DNA of 23,929 nt from a virus. The stretch covers positions 1-23,929 of the IMG/VR virus record IMGVR_UViG_3300047557_003291; one strand, 5' to 3'. The number at the start of each line of letters is the position of its first letter. Position 1 is the first letter of the stretch. The notes under the pieces were generated by a model. The model did no database searches and had not been told where the DNA came from. It was given only the letters and a program-made list of their open reading frames with translations. Shown piece by piece: positions 14,578 to 20,670 of this stretch. The translations under genes and the position numbers were made by a program.

Positions 14578-16247
14578 GCGAGGCGCTTCGACAGGTATTC
14601 GCGGAGCTCGGCTTCAAGGTCGACCTCCCCACGCTCGAGGGCGCGGAGAAGAAGCTCCGCGAGGTGCTCGGTGTCACCGAGAAGACCGCGAAGGCCAGCG
14701 ACAAGGCAGGGGCGAGCACGAAGAAGCTCACTGAGGAAGAGAAGAAGGCCGCGAAGGCTGCGGAGGAGCTCGGCAAGAAGCTCAGCACCTACAGCGGCAT
14801 CCTCGAGCACGTCAGCGATGCCGCACACACGCGCTTCGGAGAGTCGCTGATCAAGCGCTTCCCGAAGATCACCGAGGTGCTCACGAAACAGGGCGTCACC
14901 GCTCAGGGCGTGGGCAAGGTGGTGACGGGTGCGACGGCTGCGATCGCCGCGGGGCTCGCAGTCGCCACGCGCGCAGCACTCTCCTTCGCCGATGCCTTCG
15001 CGGCGGACTCCGAAGCCCTGCGCGACGTCGCGCGAGAGAGCCGCGTCACGACGACACAGCTTCAAGAGCTCGATCACGCGGCCGCTCAGGGTGGCGTGGG
15101 CGTCGAGAGGATGCGCTCGGGGGTGCTTACCTTCGGGCAGTCGCTGCGCGCCGCGGAGCGCTGGGGCAACGGCACGACGTGGACGCTTCGACGGCTCGGC
15201 ATCCAAGCGCGCGATGCGTCGGGGCACATCCGGCCGACGGGCGAGCTCCTCGACGAGCTCGCCGTGGCGTTCGAACACGTTGAGTCTCCGACCCGTCGCG
15301 CGCGCCTCGCGGTGCATCTCTTCGGCGAGAGCGGCCGTCGGATGCTCGACATCCTCCACACCGGGCCCGGCGGCATCGCTGCCCTGCGCGCGGAGCTCGC
15401 GGAGCTCGGTGGCGGCGTGACGCCCGAGGCCACCGCGGCGGCGAGGGAGTACACCCAGACCACCGAGAAGATGGGGCGCGCGACAGATTCGCTCCGCAGC
15501 GTGCTCGCGGTGTCGCTGCTCCCTGCGCTCTCGTGGCTCGTCGAGAAGGGCGCCAAGGTGGCCGGGCTCATGGCGCGGCTCACCCAGGGAACGCACGTCG
15601 CTCAGATTGCTCTCGTGGGCCTCGCGGCGGCGGCAGTGGCGGCGGCTGCTCCGGTGATCATCGCGTGGGCTCCCGTGGTCGCGCCCTTCGCCGCGGCGGC
15701 CGCGGCCATCGCTGCTGTGGTGGCGGTGCTCGATGACCTCGTGACCTTCGTGGAGGGCGGTGATAGCGCCCTCGGACGCTTCATCGACCAGCTCTTCGGC
15801 GTGGGCACCGCGACGCAGTATGTCCATGAGCTCCGTGAGGAATGGGAGACAGTGGTGTCTGCGATCGAGAGCGCGATCAGCGCCGTCGCACGCTTCACCG
15901 GCATCGGAGAGGAGCAGGCGCAGGGCACGCTCCGAGGCCCTGTGATCGGTGGTCGACGCGTCACCCCGAGGGGCACGACTCCCGCGGTGCGCGCGATCCC
16001 CACGAGTCAGATCGCGGTCGCACCTGCCACGCGCACCGTCGCAGCGCCCGGGAGCGTCACGCAGCGCTCGTCGACGAGCTCGGTCACACGGTCGACTTCG
16101 AACACCTTCCACATCGCGACGAGCGATCCTCGCGCGGCTGCAGCCGAGGCAGTGCGGCTCATGGAGCAGCGCGAGCGAGAGCGCCGCGACGCTGATCACC
16201 CGGTCGAAGACGACGACGGCGGTGCGGTCGCCTACGGAGGTGCGTGA
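14574..16247 (+). CDS. Tail tape measure protein
   Basis: 557 residues, ATG in an ATGA overlap with GAGGGGAG upstream. Residues about 20-75 are a charged coiled coil, 108-140 an Ala-rich hydrophobic helix. A lytic-type phage minor-tail region follows (LRDVARESRVTTTQLQEL near 150-167, ending at FGESGRRMLDIL near 249). A long hydrophobic segment rich in Ala and Val lies at about 335-395, and a basic, disordered tail at 440-557. It sets tail length and may span the host membrane. At roughly 0.15 nm per residue (established rule of thumb) the tail would be short to medium, near 80 nm. Confidence 0.87.
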   Translation: MSEALRQVFAELGFKVDLPTLEGAEKKLREVLGVTEKTAKASDKAGASTKKLTEEEKKAAKAAEELGKKLSTYSGILEHVSDAAHTRFGESLIKRFPKITEVLTKQGVTAQGVGKVVTGATAAIAAGLAVATRAALSFADAFAADSEALRDVARESRVTTTQLQELDHAAAQGGVGVERMRSGVLTFGQSLRAAERWGNGTTWTLRRLGIQARDASGHIRPTGELLDELAVAFEHVESPTRRARLAVHLFGESGRRMLDILHTGPGGIAALRAELAELGGGVTPEATAAAREYTQTTEKMGRATDSLRSVLAVSLLPALSWLVEKGAKVAGLMARLTQGTHVAQIALVGLAAAAVAAAAPVIIAWAPVVAPFAAAAAAIAAVVAVLDDLVTFVEGGDSALGRFIDQLFGVGTATQYVHELREEWETVVSAIESAISAVARFTGIGEEQAQGTLRGPVIGGRRVTPRGTTPAVRAIPTSQIAVAPATRTVAAPGSVTQRSSTSSVTRSTSNTFHIATSDPRAAAAEAVRLMEQRERERRDADHPVEDDDGGAVAYGGA

Positions 16248-16891
16248 TGCGGACGCTCATCGAATGGACGGACGCAGGCGGCGCCGCGGGCGCGCTCGAG
16301 GTCGACTGCACTCCGACGCAGGGGCTCGAGCTCACCGCGGAGGTGACCGACTTCCCGGTCGAGCAGGGGAGCGCGATCACCGACCACGTGCGGCCGATGA
16401 ACGGAACCATCACCCTCGAAGGGGTGATCTCAAACACTCCCTTCGTGCTGCCCTCGACGCAGATGCAGGGGATCACCCTCGCGCCGGCGTCAGTGGTGCT
16501 CGAGGGGGGCAGCGGTCAGGCGCGCGCGACGATGCTTCGCTGGAGCGACGTCTTCGACCGCCGGAAGGTGTGCGACACGATCCTCGCGGGGCTCGTGTCG
16601 AGCGCGACGCCCATCAACATCACGACGCCGCTGCGCACCCTTGCCGGGCTCGCGATCACCCGATACCGCGTCGACGAGCGCGCCGACACCGGGCAGGCGC
16701 TTCACTTCGTACTCGACCTCAAGGCCCTGCGCATCGCCACCACGGCGCGCGCTCCGGTGCCTGCGGTACGACGGCTCCAGGTGCCCCAACAGCGCGCCGC
16801 GCAGCCTGTGGATAACAGATCGTTTCTCGCGCGCGTGTGGGACGGAGGAGCGCCTGCGGAAGCGGCGCGACAGAGAGCGAGGGGCCAGTGA
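16247..16891 (+). CDS. Baseplate Dit-like/distal tail protein
   Basis: 214 residues from the ATG at 16247, with CGGAGG 6 bases upstream; the adjacent GTG at 16244 is too close to that site. The N-terminal half carries VTDFPVEQGSAITDHV (33-48), a pattern seen in Dit-like N-terminal domains of myovirus baseplates (conserved DxPVExGxxIxDH), followed by the beta-strand GTITLEGVIS. The C-terminal 50 residues are basic and probably flexible. It would sit at the tube end, joining tube to hub. Confidence 0.75.
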   Translation: MRTLIEWTDAGGAAGALEVDCTPTQGLELTAEVTDFPVEQGSAITDHVRPMNGTITLEGVISNTPFVLPSTQMQGITLAPASVVLEGGSGQARATMLRWSDVFDRRKVCDTILAGLVSSATPINITTPLRTLAGLAITRYRVDERADTGQALHFVLDLKALRIATTARAPVPAVRRLQVPQQRAAQPVDNRSFLARVWDGGAPAEAARQRARGQ

Positions 16892-17220
16892 GCGAGTTCG
16901 TCCCGTGCACCCCCAGTGGCGTCTCTCGGTGGACACAGACCACCACGCTCGACGGCGTCAGCTTCGTGCTCACCTTCGCCTGGTCGCAGCGCGAGGGTCG
17001 ATGGATCCTCGACATCGCAGACGCGGAGGGCGCTGCGATCGTCTCGGGTCTCGCGCTCGTCACGTCGCAGCCGCTGCTCCGTGGTGTCGTCGACCCGCGG
17101 CGCCCTCGTGGTGAGCTCATCGTGATGGACACGAGCGGCGCGGAAGACCTCGACCCGGCTTTCGCTGATCTCGGGGACCGCTTCGCGTTGATGTACGTGA
17201 CCGCAGCGGAGCTCGCGTGA
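16888..17220 (+). CDS. Baseplate plug protein (DUF6983-like)
   Basis: 110 residues from the GTG at 16888 overlapping the previous stop. The stretch LDGVSFVLTFAWSQREGRWILDIADAEG (about 22-49), then VSGLALVTSQPLL, matches the compact beta-barrel of baseplate plug proteins seen in cyanophage and related small contractile baseplates (W.LDI.D..G..i..G..LV pattern). These plug the central hub channel. It sits between the Dit-like and hub genes as expected. Confidence 0.75.
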   Translation: MSEFVPCTPSGVSRWTQTTTLDGVSFVLTFAWSQREGRWILDIADAEGAAIVSGLALVTSQPLLRGVVDPRRPRGELIVMDTSGAEDLDPAFADLGDRFALMYVTAAELA

Positions 17221-18083
17221 GACTCTTCGATCGCCGGTGGCGTGTGCAGGTGGGCTCGCTCGACACGAGTGCGCTCGCGTGCTCCTTCGAAGTGGAGCGC
17301 TCGCTCATGGGCTACGCTGGCACCTGCTCGCTCACGATCAAGAACCTCGACGAGCAGCACCGACGTGAGATCATCGCAGCGCCGCGGCGCGCGACCTTCG
17401 TGGAGGTGATGGCGGGCTACGCAGACGGGATGTCGTTGCTCTTCCGCGGCGACAAGATCAAGGCCGTCCCGGCGCGTGAGGGCACTGACTGGCTCCTCAA
17501 GGTCACCGCGGGAGACGGCGTTCACGCGCTTCGAAGTGCTCGCGTCGCGCGGAGCTTCGTGAGTGGCACGAGGCTCTCTCAGGTGGTGCAGCACATCGCT
17601 GACGCGATGGGTGTTGGCGTGGGCAACGCGCTCGCTGCGATTCGCGGTGCGAGTCTCGGCGGCCTCGACGACGTCTTCCCCGAGGGCACTACGCTCCACG
17701 GTCTCGCAGCCGCGGAGCTCACGCGGATCACTGACAGCGCAGGGCTGACGTGGAGCATCCAAGACGGCGTGATGCAGGTGCTCCCGCGCGGCGGCGCGCT
17801 CGCTCGAGAAGCGATCCTCTTGTCACCAGACACCGGCCTCGTGGGTGCGCCCGAGGTTGTGAATCGGTGGACGATCACCGCGAAGTCGCTGCTCATCCCT
17901 GGGCTCGTGCCGGGTCAACAGGTGGTGCTCGACAGCGCTATCGCGCGCGGAACATGGCGCATCTCGCACGCGAAATATGTGGGTGACACGCACGGTCCTG
18001 ACTGGACCGCGACGCTCACCTGCCATCGCCCGCGGCCGCCGCTTCTCTCATCGACGACGACTCAGAACACCGGAGTGGAGTGA
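17217..18083 (+). CDS. Baseplate hub protein (gp27/gpP-like)
   Basis: 288 residues, GTG start overlapping the plug stop. The order of beta-rich segments (RWRVQVGSLDTSALACSFEVERSL near 7-30, GTCSLTIKNL, VEVMAGYADGMSLLFRG near 62-78) is the first barrel of hub proteins. Then a helical insert (SGTRLSQVVQHIADAMG near 116-132) and a second barrel (about 180-275, with GQQVVLDSAI) follow. The hub connects tube to spike. The nearest decision point is its location before the gp138-like spike. Confidence 0.82.
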   Translation: MRLFDRRWRVQVGSLDTSALACSFEVERSLMGYAGTCSLTIKNLDEQHRREIIAAPRRATFVEVMAGYADGMSLLFRGDKIKAVPAREGTDWLLKVTAGDGVHALRSARVARSFVSGTRLSQVVQHIADAMGVGVGNALAAIRGASLGGLDDVFPEGTTLHGLAAAELTRITDSAGLTWSIQDGVMQVLPRGGALAREAILLSPDTGLVGAPEVVNRWTITAKSLLIPGLVPGQQVVLDSAIARGTWRISHAKYVGDTHGPDWTATLTCHRPRPPLLSSTTTQNTGVE

Positions 18084-18856
18084 TGGAGCGCCCCCCGTTT
18101 CCGACTGAGCGCGACGTGCTCGATGCGCGCGAACAACAGATGGAGCTTCGCACGCACGTCGCCTATCCAGGGCGAGTGCAGAGCTACGACGCTGCGACGC
18201 AGACGGCTGACATCGTGCCGCTCATCCGTCAGCAAGTACCGCAGCCCGACGGCTCTTACGTCATGGAAGAGTTGCCGGTGATCCCCTCGGTGCCGGTGCT
18301 CTGGCCTCGCGTCGGGCGGTGGTTCATGGCGATGGCCCTTCAGCCAGAGGACACAGTGCAGCTCCTCGTGAACACGTCGGCGATCGGACACTGGCGCACC
18401 GGCACCGGGGACGTCACCGACCCCGGAGACCTTCGACGCCAGCACATCTCACATGCGGTCGCGATCCCTGGCCTCTTCACGCGCGGCCGCGCGCTCAGCA
18501 GGGCTCCACGCGGCACCGGAGGCCAGGGCGAGATCCTCAGCACAGACGACGCGCTCGTGATCGGGAGCGACAGCGATGGGCCGCGCATCACCATGCGCCC
18601 CAACGGTTCGCTCACGATCGCGTGCGGTAGCACTGTCGTCGCGCAGCTCGATGCCGATGGGACGTGGCACTTCGGCGGCGCCGCGGGAGATTTCGTCGCG
18701 CTCGCCAGCCTCGTAAGCGCACGCCTCGAATCGATGAGGTCGTACATCAACGCGCACACGCATCCGGTCGCGTCAGCACCGGGTACGTCGGGCGTTCCGA
18801 CGGCGCCTCTCTCCGCGCAGGACTCCGTCGCCGCGACAAAGGTGAGGGCTACCTGA
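18083..18856 (+). CDS. Central spike protein, gp138-like N-terminal OB domain
   Basis: 257 residues from the ATG at 18083, preceded by CGGAG. Residues about 20-125 match the gp138 N-terminal OB-type domain (PGRVQSYDAATQTADIVPLI, LPVIPSVPVLWPRVG, QPEDTVQLLVN, AIGHW, RRQHISHAVAIPGL). A beta-helical middle follows (DGPRITMRPNGSLTIACGS, then DGTWHFGG), and an apex INAHTHPVASAPGTSGVPT with a HxH pair that may bind a metal ion, as in known spike tips. It pierces the outer membrane on contraction. Its stop overlaps the convergent lipoprotein gene by 8 bases. Confidence 0.88.
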   Translation: MERPPFPTERDVLDAREQQMELRTHVAYPGRVQSYDAATQTADIVPLIRQQVPQPDGSYVMEELPVIPSVPVLWPRVGRWFMAMALQPEDTVQLLVNTSAIGHWRTGTGDVTDPGDLRRQHISHAVAIPGLFTRGRALSRAPRGTGGQGEILSTDDALVIGSDSDGPRITMRPNGSLTIACGSTVVAQLDADGTWHFGGAAGDFVALASLVSARLESMRSYINAHTHPVASAPGTSGVPTAPLSAQDSVAATKVRAT

Positions 18857-19529
18857 CCTCGCAGCCGAGGGCGATGAGCTCGACACTCACGCGCGGACCG
18901 CACGCGGTAGAAGAGCGGGTACCCACCGCGCGACCGTTGATGCGTCGCATCCCGGCGGTCTCGTAGATCGCAGAGAGCTCGAACGTTGCCCCGGCGATCA
19001 CCTGCGAGGCGCCACCGCAGCGCTCTGCGAGCGTGCTGAGCGACAGGGAGAGGCGCTGGAACACCGCGTAGACCATCGGCGCGTCGACGGTGGGCGAGTA
19101 GATGTGCAGGCCACCGCCAGGATCGACGCCACACACGCCCTCGATCCTGCGCGGAGTCTCCCCTCCGACCGAAAGCCACACCTGGGGGCGATCGACTCGG
19201 GCCTCTAGCGTCGGGCGCGTCGATGCGTCGGAAGCGTCGCCAACTGCGGCGACATCCCGCGCGGCATCGACCGGGCCCGCGTCGGGGCTCGCGTCCCGGA
19301 GCACATCGCCAACTGCGGCGACGTCGCCCCCCTGCGAATCATGGCTCACGTCCTGGAGCACTTCGGGCGCGTCGTCGGCCGTTGCCGTGTCGCCCGGGGC
19401 GTCGGGGGCGTCGGGGGGCGCATCGGGAGCGGCGTCGACCGGGGCGGCGTCGGGAGGTGACTGCGACGGCTCGGAGCCGCACGCGACGAGGAGCAGGGCG
19501 AGGAGGATGGCGGGGAGAGGGTAGCGCAT
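18849..19529 (-). CDS. Secreted lipoprotein with Asp/Ala/Pro-rich linker
   Basis: 226 residues on the minus strand, ATG at 19529. The signal peptide has a short n-region, hydrophobic core AILLALLLVAC and lipobox LVAC with Cys at position 17. After the Cys come about 80 residues rich in Asp, Ala, Pro and Thr, then a folded C-terminal domain (about 105-226) with four Cys, which may form disulfides. The linker style is common in Myxococcota/Polyangia outer-membrane lipoproteins. In a phage it might be an outer-membrane spanin, a superinfection exclusion lipoprotein, or a moron. It is last in a minus-strand cassette and convergent with the spike gene. Confidence 0.72.
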   Translation of the reverse strand: MRYPLPAILLALLLVACGSEPSQSPPDAAPVDAAPDAPPDAPDAPGDTATADDAPEVLQDVSHDSQGGDVAAVGDVLRDASPDAGPVDAARDVAAVGDASDASTRPTLEARVDRPQVWLSVGGETPRRIEGVCGVDPGGGLHIYSPTVDAPMVYAVFQRLSLSLSTLAERCGGASQVIAGATFELSAIYETAGMRRINGRAVGTRSSTACGPRVSVELIALGCEVR

Positions 19530-19540
19530 CGAGGGCGATC

Positions 19541-19636
19541 CTACGGGTCACCCCGGTCGCGGGCGACGAAAAGGTTCCGGCACACCGCGCACGTCGCGGT
19601 GTCGGTGCGCACGGGGACGTCGGGGAAGTGGATCAC
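19541..19636 (-). CDS. 31-residue CxxC peptide
   Basis: GTG start at 19636 overlaps the stop of the upstream membrane protein, and the lipoprotein gene starts 11 bases after its stop. The frame is short but nearly all codons end in G or C, which fits coding. The protein contains TATCAVCRNLF (one CxxC pair) and acidic/basic flanks. No Shine-Dalgarno sequence is visible, so it may rely on coupling. It could also be made as the end of a fused protein if the upstream T9 tract slips. Function unknown. Confidence 0.5.
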   Translation of the reverse strand: MIHFPDVPVRTDTATCAVCRNLFVARDRGDP

Positions 19637-19851
19637 AGGAAGCGCACCCAGAGCAGGCGCGGCTTGCGGGCGCGGGTGACGTAGACGTAGTCGCCCCACC
19701 AGCCCGTCAGGGGCACGACCCCAAAAAAAAAGCCGAGCGACGTCACCGTGTCGTCCTCCTCGACGGTCGCGAAGAGCCGCACGAACAGCCACTGGAGCAG
19801 CAGGACGTTCAGCCACTTCACGGACGACTTGATCTCCTCGAACTTGGTCAT
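19633..19851 (-). CDS. Small two-segment membrane protein with a T9 tract
   Basis: 72 residues, ATG at 19851, with AGGA about 9 bases upstream and 10 bases after the previous stop. Residues about 13-30 (WLNVLLLQWLFVRLFATV) and 38-58 (TSLGFFFGVVPLTGWWGDYVYV) are hydrophobic, separated by EEDD. That hairpin shape allows a holin-like or exclusion role, but no family is recognised. Codons are GC-rich at third positions throughout, except three adjacent TTT codons for F41-F43 in a gene whose other Phe codons are TTC. Confidence 0.7.
   Translation of the reverse strand: MTKFEEIKSSVKWLNVLLLQWLFVRLFATVEEDDTVTSLGFFFGVVPLTGWWGDYVYVTRARKPRLLWVRFL
19723..19731 (-). other. T9 homopolymer slippery tract in the membrane protein gene
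   Basis: Nine consecutive T on the minus strand, read as TTT TTT TTT. In a genome with over 65% GC and Phe elsewhere as TTC, this is improbable by drift. A slip of -1 (10 U in the RNA) continues open for 60 codons in the frame of the downstream CxxC peptide, giving a 103-residue fusion. A slip of +1 stops within four codons of the tract. Confidence 0.5.
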
Positions 19852-19861
19852 GCCGCAGATC

Positions 19862-20098
19862 CTACTTCACGCCGGCTGCCCTGGCGATCGTCGCCATGTT
19901 GCGCAGGACGCGCGCCTCGTCGTCGGGCCCGAGGGGGATCGGGATGGAGGCCTGGAGGATGCCGGCGTACGGCTTGGTGACGAGCCGTAGACGGGCAGCA
20001 CGCGGTCGCCCCGTCGGTAGGCGGCGTCGCATCCGCCGCAGCGCGTGTCGGTGTCTCTGACGCCGGGGTCGCCCGGTCTTTCCCCGGGGCCGTGTCAC
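19862..20098 (-). CDS. Small CxxC/basic protein with two apparent compensating frameshifts
   Basis: 78 codons on the minus strand from a GTG at 20098 overlapping the stop of the helix-turn-helix ORF. The last 40 codons (LVTKPYAGILQASIPIPLG, ending ARAAGVK) are plainly coding. In the middle, however, the coding-like frame is a different one, reading DTRCGGCDAAYRRGDRVLPVYG with strong G/C third bases. A +1 change near 20072-20085 and a -1 change near 19981-19990 would restore a continuous zinc-ribbon-like protein. As written, the middle is Arg-rich. Either assembly errors, decay, or a true compensated shift. Function unknown. Confidence 0.5.
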   Translation of the reverse strand: MTRPRGKTGRPRRQRHRHALRRMRRRLPTGRPRAARLRLVTKPYAGILQASIPIPLGPDDEARVLRNMATIARAAGVK

Positions 20099-20250
20099 TC
20101 GTCAGGCCCAAGCCACCCCCCGCGGTCACGCCAGCGGGCGAGGGTGGCGCGGCCCACGCACATGGCGTCTGCGGCGTCGGTGGGGGTGCGGATCTGACCC
20201 GCGGTCCCCTCCGTGGCTGCACCGGGCGCGAGCGCCCTGCGTCCCCCCGA
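20095..20250 (-). pseudogene. Helix-turn-helix DNA-binding ORF without a standard start
   Basis: A minus-strand frame of 51 codons ending at 20095, open back to a stop at 20251-20253. The C-terminal part reads IRTPTDAADAMCVGRATLARWRDRGGW, a helix-turn-helix of the excisionase/Nu1/MerR type. No ATG, GTG or TTG is available until an internal ATG at 20163. A GTG at 20261 would join if one more G were present in the G6 run (minus strand) near 20243-20248. It may be a truncated or misassembled regulator, or start elsewhere. Its stop overlaps the next gene's GTG, which argues for an operon. Confidence 0.4.
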
Positions 20251-20273
20251 TCACGTGCCACCGTACTCTAGCG
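20239..20273 (+). promoter_or_regulatory. Candidate late promoter/operator element, copy 2 of a 35-bp repeat
   Basis: Matches 7071-7105 at 32 of 35 positions (differences at the 9th, 15th and 27th bases). It lies about 31 bases before the GTG of the gp25-like wedge gene, and covers the upstream edge of the minus-strand helix-turn-helix ORF. It includes a CACGTG palindrome that copy 1 has as CGCGTG. It could restart late transcription after the inverted accessory cassette. Confidence 0.6.
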
Positions 20274-20304
20274 CCCCCCTCGCGCGCGCGAGCACGGTGC
20301 GGCC

Positions 20305-20670
20305 GTGCGGACCCTCGCTCTCGACCCTGTGACTGGAGACCTCGTGATCACGGGCGGCGCGCTCGGTGTGGTCGATGGAGCCGACACCGTGCGGCAGATG
20401 CTCGACCTTCGCCTCTCGATTTGGCAGGGCGAGTGGTTCGCTGACACCGCGATCGGCGTCCCCTACAGGAGCTTTCTCGGGGTGAAGGGCGCAGAGCGTA
20501 TCGCAGAGGCGCAGCTTCGACGCGCGATCGCGACGTGCCCCGGTGTCGCCTCGCTCAGGAGCTTCACCTTCGCCGTCGACGAGCGACGCCGCGCGGCCTG
20601 CTCCTTCGAAGTGACGACCATCACAGGCGAGCCCCTGAGCGTCTCGGGCTACATCGCAGGTGACGCATGA
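20305..20670 (+). CDS. Baseplate wedge protein, gp25-like
   Basis: 121 residues. The pattern LRLSIWQGEWFADTAIGVPY (about 35-54) followed by IAEAQLRRAIATCPGV and strand-rich end fits the gp25/GPW lysozyme-like wedge family. The protein initiates sheath polymerisation at the baseplate. The GTG start lies within a GC-rich hairpin (GCACGG, loop TGCGG, CCGTGC) with no ribosome site. Its stop overlaps the next ATG by 4 bases. Confidence 0.85.
   Translation: MRTLALDPVTGDLVITGGALGVVDGADTVRQMLDLRLSIWQGEWFADTAIGVPYRSFLGVKGAERIAEAQLRRAIATCPGVASLRSFTFAVDERRRAACSFEVTTITGEPLSVSGYIAGDA

Noticed and set aside
14454-16199. A 581-codon minus-strand frame opposite the tape measure gene
   Set aside because: It is Arg/His-rich, lies fully within the convincing tape measure gene on the other strand, and has no ribosome site; open antisense frames are expected at this GC content.
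18840-18870. A bidirectional terminator between the convergent spike and lipoprotein genes
   Set aside because: The genes overlap by 8 bases, and no GC stem followed by T run is present on either strand.
19237-19322. CRISPR-like spacing of a 17-base repeat
   Set aside because: Only two copies, inside a coding low-complexity linker; it encodes the repeated VAAVGD unit.
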